A stretch of DNA of 64,000 nt from Flavobacterium aquiphilum. GTDB lineage: Bacteria; Bacteroidota; Bacteroidia; Flavobacteriales; Flavobacteriaceae. Shown here piece by piece: positions 16,613 through 24,775 of this stretch (positions within the stretch are counted from its first letter, which is position 1; each line of letters begins with the position of its first letter). The stretch is taken from positions 4,030,001 through 4,094,000 of the forward strand of contig NZ_CP114288.1 in NCBI RefSeq assembly GCF_027111335.1, given 5' to 3'. Under the pieces are notes generated by a model that worked only from the letters and a program-made list of their open reading frames with translations, made no database searches and was not told the DNA's origin. The position numbers were made by a program, and so were the translations under genes.

Positions 16613-19003
16613 ATGAAACGCAGCATTAAAAAAGTAGCAGTAATTGGATCCGGAATTATGGGTTCGGGGATTGCTTGTCATTTTGCCAACATTGGAGTTG
16701 AAGTCTTGCTTTTGGACATCATTCCGAACGAACTTACTGATGCCGAGGCCAAAAAAGGTCTTACACTCGAAAGTAAAATTGTTCGTAATCGTTTGGTAAA
16801 CGACCATTTAGCCAACTCATTAAAATCGAAGCCCTCTACTATTTACAGCCAAAAATTCGCTAGCCGAATCACAACCGGAAATACTACGGATGATATGTCC
16901 AAAATTTCCAATGTGGATTGGATTATCGAAGTGGTTGTGGAGCGTTTGGATATCAAAAAATTGGTTTTTGAGCAAATTGACAAATTCAGAAAACCTGGCA
17001 CTTTGGTAACATCAAATACTTCAGGTATTCCGATTCATTTTATGAGCGAAGGACGAAGCGAAGATTTCCAAAAACATTTCTGCGGTACACATTTTTTTAA
17101 CCCTGCGCGTTACTTAAAATTATTTGAAATCATTCCGGGACCGCAGACTTCTGCTGATGTTTTGGATTTCTTGACTATATATGGAGAAAAATTCTTGGGT
17201 AAAACTTCGGTTGTTGCCAAAGATACTCCGGCTTTTATCGGAAACCGTATTGGTATTTATGGAATCCAGAGTTTGTTCCACTTGGTAAAAGAATTGGGAT
17301 TAACTATTGAAGAAGTTGACAAATTGACTGGACCAGTTATTGGCCGTCCAAAATCAGCTACTTTCAGAACTGTAGATGTTGTTGGATTGGATACTTTGGT
17401 ACATGTTGCCAACGGAATCTATCAAAACTGTCCTGACGACGAACAACACGAATTGTTCAAACTTCCGGAATTTGTCAATAAAATGATTGAAAACAAATGG
17501 TTCGGAAGCAAAACCGGTCAGGGTTTCTACAAAAAAGTTGGTGCTGACATTCTTTCTTTAGACTTGGAAACCCTTGAATACCGAGCTGCCAAAAAAGCTT
17601 CTTTTGCCACTTTGGAATTAACAAAAACAATAGACAAACCCATCAACCGATTCAAGGTTTTGGTTAAAGGAAAAGACAAAGCGGGCGAATTCTACCGCAA
17701 AAGTTTTGCAGGAATGTTTGCTTACGTTTCCAACCGAATCCCTGAAATAGCTGATGAATTATACAAAATAGATGATGCGATGAAAGCCGGTTTTGGATGG
17801 GAAAATGGCCCATTCGAAATTTGGGATGCCATAGGTGTTCAAAGCGGAATCGAAATAATGAAAGCCGAAGGTTTTGAGCCTGCCGCTTGGGTAAACGAAA
17901 TGATTGCATCCGGAAATAACAGTTTTTATACCGTAAAAGAAGGAGCAACATATTTCTATAATATCCCGAACAAATCACACAATAAAGTTCCTGGCCAAGA
18001 TGCTTTCATACTTCTGAACAACATTCGCGAAAGCAAAAAAGTTTGGAGCAATAGCGGTGCCATTATTCAAGATTTGGGAGACGGAATTTTGAACTTAGAA
18101 TTCCAATCCAAAATGAACACAATTGGTGGCGATGTGCTTCAAGCCATAAACAAAGCCATTGATCTAGCCGAAAAAGAACATCAAGGTTTGGTTATTGGAA
18201 ACCAAGCTGCGAATTTCTCCGTTGGAGCCAATATCGGAATGATTTTTATGATGGCCGTTGAGCAAGAATATGACGAATTAAACATGGCTATCAAAATGTT
18301 CCAAGACACGATGATGCGTGTTCGCTATTCCGGAATTCCGGTTGTGGTTGTTCCGCACGGAATGACTTTTGGAGGTGGATGCGAAATGAGCTTACACGCC
18401 GATAAAGTGGTTGCCGCTGCCGAAACCTATATGGGATTGGTTGAGTTTGGTGTTGGTGTGATTCCAGGCGGTGGAGGTTCCAAAGAAATGACTTTAAGAG
18501 CATCCGATTTGTTCCGTAAAAATGATGTGGAATTGAATGTGCTGCAAGAATATTTCCTGACAATCGCTATGGCAAAAGTATCCACTTCGGGTTACGAAGC
18601 TTTTGATACCGGACTTTTACAGCACGGTAAAGATATTATCGTTGTAAATAAAGACCGTCAGATTGCCGAAGCCAAAAAACATGCGTTGCTAATGGCCGAA
18701 GCCGGTTATACACAACCAATTAGAAGAAATGATATTAAAGTTTTAGGAAAACAAGCACTCGGAATGTTCTTGGTAGGAACTAACCAAATGGTTGCCGGAA
18801 ACTACATTTCTGAACACGATTTAAAAATTGCCAACAAACTCGCTTACGTAATGGCCGGTGGTGATTTATCGGAATCCACTTTGGTGTCTGAACAATACTT
18901 ATTAGATCTTGAACGAGAAGCTTTCTTGAGTTTATGTACTGAGCGCAAGACGTTGGAACGTATTCAATATATGTTGACTAAGGGAAAACCGTTGAGAAAT
19001 TAA
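16613..19003 (+). CDS. fadN: 3-hydroxyacyl-CoA dehydrogenase / enoyl-CoA hydratase
   Basis: The 796-residue fusion starts with the NAD-binding Rossmann motif VIGSGIMGSGIACHFANIG and dehydrogenase domains (to about 400), followed by a crotonase domain with GMTFGGGCEMSLHADKVVAA and VEFGVGVIPGGGGSKE (about 585-625). The dehydrogenase-then-hydratase order is that of Bacillus FadN, the reverse of E. coli FadB. It carries out the second and third steps of beta-oxidation. It belongs with fadA and fadE downstream, although a transposase element now separates it from fadA. Confidence 0.95.
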   Translation: MKRSIKKVAVIGSGIMGSGIACHFANIGVEVLLLDIIPNELTDAEAKKGLTLESKIVRNRLVNDHLANSLKSKPSTIYSQKFASRITTGNTTDDMSKISNVDWIIEVVVERLDIKKLVFEQIDKFRKPGTLVTSNTSGIPIHFMSEGRSEDFQKHFCGTHFFNPARYLKLFEIIPGPQTSADVLDFLTIYGEKFLGKTSVVAKDTPAFIGNRIGIYGIQSLFHLVKELGLTIEEVDKLTGPVIGRPKSATFRTVDVVGLDTLVHVANGIYQNCPDDEQHELFKLPEFVNKMIENKWFGSKTGQGFYKKVGADILSLDLETLEYRAAKKASFATLELTKTIDKPINRFKVLVKGKDKAGEFYRKSFAGMFAYVSNRIPEIADELYKIDDAMKAGFGWENGPFEIWDAIGVQSGIEIMKAEGFEPAAWVNEMIASGNNSFYTVKEGATYFYNIPNKSHNKVPGQDAFILLNNIRESKKVWSNSGAIIQDLGDGILNLEFQSKMNTIGGDVLQAINKAIDLAEKEHQGLVIGNQAANFSVGANIGMIFMMAVEQEYDELNMAIKMFQDTMMRVRYSGIPVVVVPHGMTFGGGCEMSLHADKVVAAAETYMGLVEFGVGVIPGGGGSKEMTLRASDLFRKNDVELNVLQEYFLTIAMAKVSTSGYEAFDTGLLQHGKDIIVVNKDRQIAEAKKHALLMAEAGYTQPIRRNDIKVLGKQALGMFLVGTNQMVAGNYISEHDLKIANKLAYVMAGGDLSESTLVSEQYLLDLEREAFLSLCTERKTLERIQYMLTKGKPLRN

Positions 19004-19019
19004 TAAATTGATAATATAC

Positions 19020-19290
19020 AGGTCGCTCCTATGGAGCTTCCTAACAACACGAAACTAGTGCTAAAAACAGTAAGCCTATACGAGGCTTTGAAAATTCAGG
19101 AATTGAAACTCTACTAGCTCTAAATATAAGCCTCTACGAGGCATTGAAAATTTAAAAATGGCCTAGAAGTTCAACTGTCTGTAGGGCTGTAAACATGACA
19201 TTTAAAATTTAAAAAAATGACCTCGTAGAGGTTAACTGTTTGTAGAAAAATGAAACAATTAGGTTTTAGCTCCGTAGGAGCGACCTGTTA
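19020..19290. repeat. REP/BIME palindrome array, left of the transposase
   Basis: Five short palindromes lie here in two types: GCTCC-NNN-GGAGC (19025-19037 and 19069-style copy at 19260s) and GCCTC-NNN-GAGGC-like (19073-19087, 19130-19142, 19220-19232). The first and last (19020-19039 and 19266-19287) are inverted copies of each other. AGTGCTA and ACAGTAAGCCT spacers recur between them. Such arrays are the expected substrates of REP-associated tyrosine transposases. Confidence 0.85.
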
Positions 19291-19301
19291 AAAGCGAATT
19301 T

Positions 19302-19763
19302 ATGGCAAATACGTATTCTCAAATTTATATTCAAATTGTTTTTGCGGTAAAAAACAGAGAAAATTTGATAAAAAAAGAAAACCGTGAAGAATTGCACAAA
19401 TTCATTACAGGTATTATTTCAAATAGAGAACAAAAATTACTAGCCATTTTTGCTATGCCTGACCATGTTCATATTTTAATTGGAATGAAACCCAATATTA
19501 CAATATCAGATTTAGTTAGAGACATTAAAGCAGGCTCATCAAAATTTATTAATGACAGCAAATGGATTAATGGTAAATTCAGTTGGCAAGAAGGATATGG
19601 AGCATTCTCATATTCGAAAAGCCATTTGGACAATGTGATAAAATACATTTTAAAACAAGAGGAAAATCATAAAAACCAAACATTTAAGGAAGAGTATCTA
19701 TCATTTTTAGAAAAATTTGAAATTGAATATGAAGATAAATATCTGTTTGAATGGATCTCATAA
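19302..19763 (+). mobile_element. REP-associated tyrosine transposase (RAYT, IS200/IS605-like TnpA)
   Basis: This 153-residue Y1-type HUH transposase has the metal-binding HUH motif in MPDHVHILIG (about residue 53) and a catalytic-tyrosine region containing WQEGYGAFSYSKSHLDNVIKYI. Single-strand transposases of this class cut and join REP hairpins. Palindromes flank it on both sides, so gene plus array form a REPtron. It has landed between fadN and fadA and is co-oriented with them. The gene is intact. Confidence 0.93.
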
Positions 19764-19768
19764 TAAAC

Positions 19769-19838
19769 AGGCCGCTCCAATGGAGCTTGTAAACAAATAG
19801 AAAATTAGTGCTACAAACAGTAAGCCTCTCCGAGGCAG
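19769..19838. repeat. REP pair, right of the transposase
   Basis: One GCTCC-AAT-GGAGC palindrome (19774-19786) and one GCCTC-TCC-GAGGC palindrome (19824-19836) lie about 50 bases apart. The segment is a direct repeat of the left unit 19020-19088, including the spacer words AGTGCTA and ACAGTAAGCCT. Confidence 0.85.
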
Positions 19839-19914
19839 TTAAATAAAAAGAGAAAATCAAAGAAAACATTGGAAAATCTTAATACTTAATTCTCCAATCT
19901 TAATACAAGTATCT

Positions 19915-21096
19915 ATGAAAACAGCATATATAGTAAAAGCATATCGTACTGCAGTAGGTAAAGCACCAAAAGGAGTTTTTAGATTCAAAAGACCTGATGA
20001 GCTCGCTGCCGAAACCATTCAGCACATGATGAATGAACTGCCTGATTTTGACAAAACACGCATTGACGACGTTATGGTTGGAAATGCCATGCCGGAAGCG
20101 GAACAAGGTCTGAATGTTGGCCGTTTAATCTCTTTGATGGGATTAAAAGTCAATGATGTTCCGGGAGTTACGGTAAACCGTTATTGCGCATCGGGATTGG
20201 AAACTATCGGAATGGCAACTGCCAAAATCCAATCAGGGATGGCGCATTGCATCATTGCGGGAGGTGCCGAAAGCATGAGTTATATTCCGATGGGAGGTTA
20301 TAAACCAACTCCTGATTACGCTGTCGCAAAAGCGGGACACGAGGATTATTACTGGGGAATGGGACTTACTGCCGAAGCCGTTGCAAAACAGTTTAATGTT
20401 TCCCGTGAAGATCAGGATGAGTTTGCCTATAACTCGCACATGAAAGCATTGAATGCACAAGCTGAAAATAAATTCGACAACCAAATCGTTCCGATTACGG
20501 TTGAACAAACTTTCATCAACGAAAGTGGAAAGAAAGAAACCAAATCGTATGTTGTCAATAAAGACGAAGGTCCAAGAGCAGGAACTTCGAAAGAAGCTTT
20601 GGCTGGTTTGAAACCCGTTTTTGCCGCTGACGGAAGCGTGACTGCCGGTAACTCTTCTCAAATGAGTGATGGTGCCGCTTTTGTACTGGTTATGAGCGAA
20701 GAAATGGTCAAAGAATTAAACCTGCAACCTATCGCTCGATTGGTAAACTACGCCTCAGCTGGTGTCGAACCAAGAATCATGGGAATTGGTCCCGTAAAAG
20801 CGATTCCAAAAGCATTAAAACAAGCCGGACTAACATTAAACGATATTGATTTAGTAGAACTCAATGAGGCATTTGCTTCGCAATCATTAGCGGTAATTCG
20901 CGAACTTGGATTAAATCCTGATATCGTAAACGTAAACGGTGGTGCTATTGCTTTAGGGCATCCTCTAGGCTGTACAGGTGCCAAACTTTCTGTTCAATTA
21001 TTCGACGAAATGAAGCGCAGAGGAAACAAATACGGAATTGTGAGTATGTGTGTGGGAACTGGACAAGGAAGTGCGGGGATTTATGAAGTTCTTTAA
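19915..21096 (+). CDS. fadA: Acetyl-CoA acyltransferase (3-ketoacyl-CoA thiolase)
   Basis: This 393-residue thiolase has the acyl-accepting Cys91 in [11 protein letters not shown], the GGAESMS block, [16 protein letters not shown] with catalytic His, and the C-terminal CVGTGQG with the second catalytic Cys. It cleaves 3-ketoacyl-CoA to acetyl-CoA and a shortened acyl-CoA, the last step of beta-oxidation, and works with FadN. The 150 bases upstream contain REP sequence and no obvious promoter. Confidence 0.95.
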   Translation: MKTAYIVKAYRTAVGKAPKGVFRFKRPDELAAETIQHMMNELPDFDKTRIDDVMVGNAMPEAEQGLNVGRLISLMGLKVNDVPGVTVNRYCASGLETIGMATAKIQSGMAHCIIAGGAESMSYIPMGGYKPTPDYAVAKAGHEDYYWGMGLTAEAVAKQFNVSREDQDEFAYNSHMKALNAQAENKFDNQIVPITVEQTFINESGKKETKSYVVNKDEGPRAGTSKEALAGLKPVFAADGSVTAGNSSQMSDGAAFVLVMSEEMVKELNLQPIARLVNYASAGVEPRIMGIGPVKAIPKALKQAGLTLNDIDLVELNEAFASQSLAVIRELGLNPDIVNVNGGAIALGHPLGCTGAKLSVQLFDEMKRRGNKYGIVSMCVGTGQGSAGIYEVL

Positions 21097-21105
21097 AAAG
21101 AATAT

Positions 21106-21133
21106 AGAACATAGAGAATAGAATATAGATATA
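21106..21133. repeat. Left inverted repeat flanking the four-helix-bundle gene
   Basis: The A/G-rich segment AGAATAGAATATAGA (21115-21129) is repeated in reverse complement with 14 of 15 matches at 21534-21548. A second local direct repeat (ATAGATATAAGCCTTTAA, then ATAGATATACGCCTTTAA) follows before the gene. The pair encloses the gene and suggests the ends of a small insertion. Confidence 0.65.
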
Positions 21134-21179
21134 AGCCTTTAAAAAGATAAAATAGATATACGCCTTTAAGACAAAAAGA

Positions 21180-21530
21180 ATGAGACATAATTATAAGAAC
21201 TTGAAGATTTGGCAACTTGGAATTACAATCGCAAATGAAATTTCTGATATTTTGTTAGAATTTCCAAAACATGAGCGTTATGATTTAAGCTCTCAAATAA
21301 GCAGATGTTCTGTTTCAATGCCTAGTAATATAGCTGAAGGTTCTTCGAGAACAGATAAAGCCTTTTGTCATTTTTTAGACATTTCATTAGGCTCTTCATA
21401 TGAACTTATTACGCAACTATTAATTGCAACACATAGAAAATATATAAACGAAACACAATTTAACCAATTAGAGATTAAAATAGAAGAATTCCAAAGGATG
21501 ACAATGGGATTTCAAAATGGACTGCAGTAA
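21180..21530 (+). CDS. Four-helix-bundle protein (S23 / 23S rRNA intervening-sequence family)
   Basis: The 116-residue all-helical protein has the family signature NLKIWQLGI near the start, LSSQISRCSVSMPSNIAEGSSR (about 40-60) and the SLGSSYELITQLLIA helix. Relatives are encoded inside 23S rRNA intervening sequences, and the fold is shared with Avd of diversity-generating retroelements. Many free-standing copies occur in bacterial genomes, with unknown function. It sits between fadA and fadE, unrelated to beta-oxidation, and inverted repeats border it. Confidence 0.9.
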   Translation: MRHNYKNLKIWQLGITIANEISDILLEFPKHERYDLSSQISRCSVSMPSNIAEGSSRTDKAFCHFLDISLGSSYELITQLLIATHRKYINETQFNQLEIKIEEFQRMTMGFQNGLQ

Positions 21531-21533
21531 AAG

Positions 21534-21560
21534 TCTATATTCTATTTTCTATTTTCTTTC
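21534..21560. repeat. Right inverted repeat flanking the four-helix-bundle gene
   Basis: TCTATATTCTATTTT (21534-21548), followed by more TCTATTTTC words, is the complement of the left repeat. It begins 4 bases after the gene's stop and ends about 20 bases before the fadE start. Confidence 0.65.
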
Positions 21561-21579
21561 ATCTTAAAAAACAAAAGCC

Positions 21580-23370
21580 ATGAGCGACAAAACAAGAGGT
21601 GGTCAATTCATCGTAAAAGAAACAAAATGTGAAGACGTATTCACACCGGAAGATTTCAACGAAGAACAGTTGATGATGCGTGACTCTGTAAAAGAGTTTG
21701 TGGACAAAGAAATTTGGCCTAACAAAAACCGTTTCGAAAACAAAGATTACGCTTTTACCGAGGAATCCATGCGAAAAGCGGGAGATTTGGGATTTTTGAG
21801 CGTAGCGGTTCCTGAAGCTTATGGCGGAATGGGAATGGGATTTGTCAATACGGTTTTGGTTTGTGATTACATTTCGGGAGCAACAGGTTCGTTCTCTACC
21901 GCGTTTGGAGCGCATACCGGAATCGGGACAATGCCGATTACTCTTTATGGAACTGAAGAACAAAAACAAAAATACGTACCAAAACTAGCTACCGGCGAAT
22001 GGTTTGGAGCTTATTGTTTGACAGAACCGGGAGCCGGATCTGACGCAAATTCAGGAAAAACCAAAGCAGTTTTGTCTGAAGACGGTACGCATTATAAAAT
22101 CACAGGACAAAAAATGTGGATTTCAAATGCAGGGTTCTGTTCATTATTCATTGTATTTGCCCGAATTGAAGACGACAAAAACATCACCGGATTCATTTTG
22201 GAAAACACAAACGATAACGGAATTTCATTTGGTGAAGAAGAACATAAATTAGGTATTCGCGCCTCCTCTACCCGTCAGGTGTTTTTCAATGAAACAAAAG
22301 TTCCTGTTGAAAATATGTTGGCCGGTCGTGGCGAAGGTTTTAAAATCGCGATGAATGCCTTGAACATAGGCCGTATCAAATTGGCTGCTGCTTGTTTGGA
22401 TGCGCAACGAAGAGTGATTACAGGATCTATTCATTATTCTAACGAAAGAGTTCAGTTTAACACACCTATTTCGCAATTCGGTGCTATCCGTTCCAAATTG
22501 GCCGAAATGGCAACTTCCTGCTATGTGGGAGAAAGTGCAACTTACCGCGCCGCCAAAGATATCGAGGACAGAATCATGGCTCGTGAAGCTGAAGGCGCTT
22601 CTCACCAAGAATCTGAATTGAAAGGTGTTGAAGAATATGCCATCGAATGTTCGATCCTGAAAGTAGCCGTTTCCGAAGACGTTCAAAATTGTGCCGACGA
22701 AGGAATTCAAATCTTTGGCGGAATGGGATTCTCCGAAGACACCCCAATGGAAAGTGCATGGAGAGATGCCCGTATTGCCCGTATCTACGAAGGAACAAAC
22801 GAAATCAACAGAATGCTATCGGTGGGAATGTTAATCAAAAAAGCCATGAAAGGCCATGTCGATTTACTAGGCCCTGCCTCCAAAGTACAAGAAGAATTAA
22901 TGGGAATTCCTTCATTTGACACTCCTGATTATTCTGAATTGTTTGCCGAGGAAAAAGAAATGATCGGCAAATTGAAAAAAGCGTTCTTAATGGTTGCAGG
23001 AGGTGCCGTTCAAAAGTATGGTCCCGATTTGGAAGGTCACCAACAACTACTAATGGCTGCTTCCGATATTCTAATCGAAATCTATATGGCCGAAAGCGCG
23101 ATTTTGAGAAGCGAAAAATTAGCAAAATCAAAAGGTGCTGACCAAGTAAAAGAACAAATCGCGATGGCGCAATTGTACTTGTACAAAGCGGTTGACATCA
23201 TCACCCAAAAAGGGAAAGAAAGCATCATTTCTTTTGCCGAAGGCGATGAACAACGTATGATGTTAATGGGATTACGCCGTTATACCAAATACAACAACAT
23301 GCCAAATGTTGTAGGTTTGAGAGAAACAATTACCTCAAAATTAATTTCTGAAAATGCTTACTCTTTCTAA
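21580..23370 (+). CDS. fadE: Acyl-CoA dehydrogenase
   Basis: The 596-residue flavoprotein has the ACAD motifs CLTEPGAGSDA (about 145) and IYEGTNEINRML (about 405), an ACAD N-terminal helical domain, and an extra C-terminal helical domain of about 170 residues, as in the long-chain FadE/VLCAD-like group. It introduces the first double bond in beta-oxidation using FAD, passing electrons to ETF. It is the last gene of the fad locus and is followed by a strong terminator. Confidence 0.95.
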   Translation: MSDKTRGGQFIVKETKCEDVFTPEDFNEEQLMMRDSVKEFVDKEIWPNKNRFENKDYAFTEESMRKAGDLGFLSVAVPEAYGGMGMGFVNTVLVCDYISGATGSFSTAFGAHTGIGTMPITLYGTEEQKQKYVPKLATGEWFGAYCLTEPGAGSDANSGKTKAVLSEDGTHYKITGQKMWISNAGFCSLFIVFARIEDDKNITGFILENTNDNGISFGEEEHKLGIRASSTRQVFFNETKVPVENMLAGRGEGFKIAMNALNIGRIKLAAACLDAQRRVITGSIHYSNERVQFNTPISQFGAIRSKLAEMATSCYVGESATYRAAKDIEDRIMAREAEGASHQESELKGVEEYAIECSILKVAVSEDVQNCADEGIQIFGGMGFSEDTPMESAWRDARIARIYEGTNEINRMLSVGMLIKKAMKGHVDLLGPASKVQEELMGIPSFDTPDYSELFAEEKEMIGKLKKAFLMVAGGAVQKYGPDLEGHQQLLMAASDILIEIYMAESAILRSEKLAKSKGADQVKEQIAMAQLYLYKAVDIITQKGKESIISFAEGDEQRMMLMGLRRYTKYNNMPNVVGLRETITSKLISENAYSF

Positions 23371-23400
23371 ATATTAACCTTTTTTAGTTTTTATTTGTTT

Positions 23401-23438
23401 AAAAAGCCGCTTGTCCCTGAATGACAAAGCGGCTTTTT
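23401..23438 (+). terminator. Rho-independent terminator of the fad locus
   Basis: A stem of AAAAAGCCGCTTGTC against GACAAAGCGGCTTTTT, with one bulged base, ends in a T run 30 bases after the fadE stop. A-rich sequence on the left allows function from the minus strand, where mazF ends at 23468. Confidence 0.9.
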
Positions 23439-23467
23439 TATTTAAAAGTGTTGACCACATTTATGAC

Positions 23468-23791
23468 TTAATCTATATAAGTTTCTTTCAAAACTTCCTT
23501 TACTTTTGAGATTTCTTTTTCAGACAAATCCCCGAACACTTTTGTTATTTGCTCTCTATCTACTGTCCTAATTTGATCTAATGCAATTTGACCTTTTTTG
23601 CCATTGTGCGTTATTTCGACTCTTGTTGGATAAGATTTAGAACTACTTGTCATCGGGGCAATAACGATCGTCTGTAAATATTTATTCATTTCATTTGGAG
23701 AAATGATAACGCAAGGTCGTGTTTTCTTAATTTCACTTCCAATTGTTGGATCAAGATTGACCAAAACAATTTGATATTGCCTTAACTCCAT
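23468..23791 (-). CDS. mazF: MazF/PemK-type toxin
   Basis: This 107-residue protein is a type II toxin endoribonuclease of the MazF/PemK fold. Diagnostic parts are the N-terminal GSEIKKTRPCVIISPNEMN with its catalytic Arg, the central TIVIAPMTS strand, and QIRTVDREQI. It would cut mRNA when freed from its antitoxin. The start overlaps the mazE end by 10 bases, standard for a toxin-antitoxin pair. Confidence 0.93.
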   Translation of the reverse strand: MELRQYQIVLVNLDPTIGSEIKKTRPCVIISPNEMNKYLQTIVIAPMTSSSKSYPTRVEITHNGKKGQIALDQIRTVDREQITKVFGDLSEKEISKVKEVLKETYID

Positions 23792-24027
23792 TCTTCTAAA
23801 TTTTCGTCTTCAAAAATATCGTTGATAAGTAATTTATCATCACCATTTTCATGCATTTTTTTAAAAGATTTTTCCCAACCACTTCTTGGTTCTGACTTAG
23901 GCTTTAAAATAATATAACCCTTCTCAAGAATAAGTTCAACCTTGTCAGTGATATTATATCTCTCAAGTAATGTCTTTGATAAACGAATTCCTTTTGAATT
24001 TCCAATTGGGATAACTGAAATGTCCAT
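23782..24027 (-). CDS. mazE: MazE-type AbrB-like antitoxin
   Basis: The 81-residue product has an N-terminal AbrB/SpoVT swapped-hairpin DNA-binding domain (IPIGNSKGIRLSKTLLERYNI, VELILEKGYIILKPK) and a disordered acidic C terminus (DIFEDENLEEWS) of the kind that blocks MazF. It is encoded first in the pair and is expected to autorepress the promoter together with MazF. Confidence 0.92.
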   Translation of the reverse strand: MDISVIPIGNSKGIRLSKTLLERYNITDKVELILEKGYIILKPKSEPRSGWEKSFKKMHENGDDKLLINDIFEDENLEEWS

Positions 24028-24049
24028 AATATACTTTTTTTAGTAACTA

Positions 24050-24057
24050 CAAAGTTA
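24050..24057 (-). promoter_or_regulatory. -7 promoter element of mazEF
   Basis: The minus strand reads TAACTTTG, a perfect TAnnTTTG, 22 bases upstream of the mazE ATG. A clear -33 element is not seen, which is common for autoregulated toxin-antitoxin operons. Confidence 0.65.
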
Positions 24058-24089
24058 TTACAATTTTTAAAACTTTTAATTATATTCTC

Positions 24090-24227
24090 TTATTTATAAA
24101 TCCACATTAGAACCGGTTTTGTACTTGAATTCAATATCGGCTCAATGATTTTAAAACTATTACCGAAAATTGTTGGACATCCCCAACCTTCGGCTTTTTT
24201 ATTTTTTACCCATTGCACAATGGGTGT
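24090..24227 (-). pseudogene. 45-codon 3' remnant of a possible L,D-transpeptidase-like gene
   Basis: Directly after the GNAT stop codon, the same frame stays open for 45 codons and ends in TAA. The peptide contains KKAEGWGCPTI and ends KPVLMWIYK, which looks like the catalytic-cysteine tail of the secreted murein L,D-transpeptidase-like family, although this family assignment is tentative. No start or N-terminal domain is present. The last 16 codons recur on the other side of the GNAT gene. Confidence 0.55.
24091..24140 (-). repeat. 50-bp direct repeat, copy downstream of GNAT
   Basis: This block is 49/50 identical to 24695-24744 and in the same orientation. In this copy it forms the last codons of the gene remnant. 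The pair brackets the acetyltransferase gene. Confidence 0.95.
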
Positions 24228-24680
24228 TTATATTAGTAATCCCCTTTTATTTACCCAATCGTTATACGCCATTTCAAATTTAATTTCGCCATTACCGTGG
24301 GTTCCAATTTCTTTCCAACCTGCTTTTCGATAAAATGTTTCTGCCCTTGTATTAGGAGCGGTTCCTAACCAAACCGTTTCTTTTGTTTGACTAAAATACC
24401 AATCAAGCATTATATCATGCAATTGTTTTCCAATTCCTTTTTTGTCAAAATCAGGATGAACAAATAAAGCCCAAATATTGTTGTCTTGAATATCTACAAT
24501 TGAGAATCCAACAATTTGATTGTCTTTTTCACATACCCACCCTTTTCCTCTTTCCGTCAAAAATATTCTGCAATCTTCGTCGGTTACAAGATTAGGATTT
24601 GACAATGTGTTTTCTTTTACCGCATTTCTTACAAACTGTATTTCTTTAATATCGTCAATATTTGCTTCTCTTATTTTCAT
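24228..24680 (-). CDS. GNAT family N-acetyltransferase
   Basis: This 150-residue single-domain acetyltransferase has motif A of the GNAT fold, FVHPDFDKKGIGKQLHDIML (about 78-97), and the C-terminal TRAETFYRKAGWKEIGTHGNGEIKFEM. ATG at 24680 is preferred over an in-frame TTG two codons upstream. The substrate (small molecule or protein amine) cannot be read. The gene lies between two copies of another gene's 3' end, suggesting it arrived as a cassette. Confidence 0.92.
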   Translation of the reverse strand: MKIREANIDDIKEIQFVRNAVKENTLSNPNLVTDEDCRIFLTERGKGWVCEKDNQIVGFSIVDIQDNNIWALFVHPDFDKKGIGKQLHDIMLDWYFSQTKETVWLGTAPNTRAETFYRKAGWKEIGTHGNGEIKFEMAYNDWVNKRGLLI

Positions 24681-24694
24681 AATCAATTTTAAAC

Positions 24695-24744
24695 TATTTA
24701 TAAATCCACATTAGAACCGTTTTTGTACTTGAATTCAATATCGG
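24695..24744 (-). repeat. 50-bp direct repeat, copy upstream of GNAT
   Basis: This second copy of the repeat differs by one base (CCG to ACG, Pro to Thr) from the copy at 24091. Its frame again ends in a stop codon (TAG, 24694-24696), but only 16 codons of the parent gene remain. Confidence 0.95.
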
Positions 24745-24775
24745 ATTCCGAACCATTAACTTTTCCTCTATCTTT

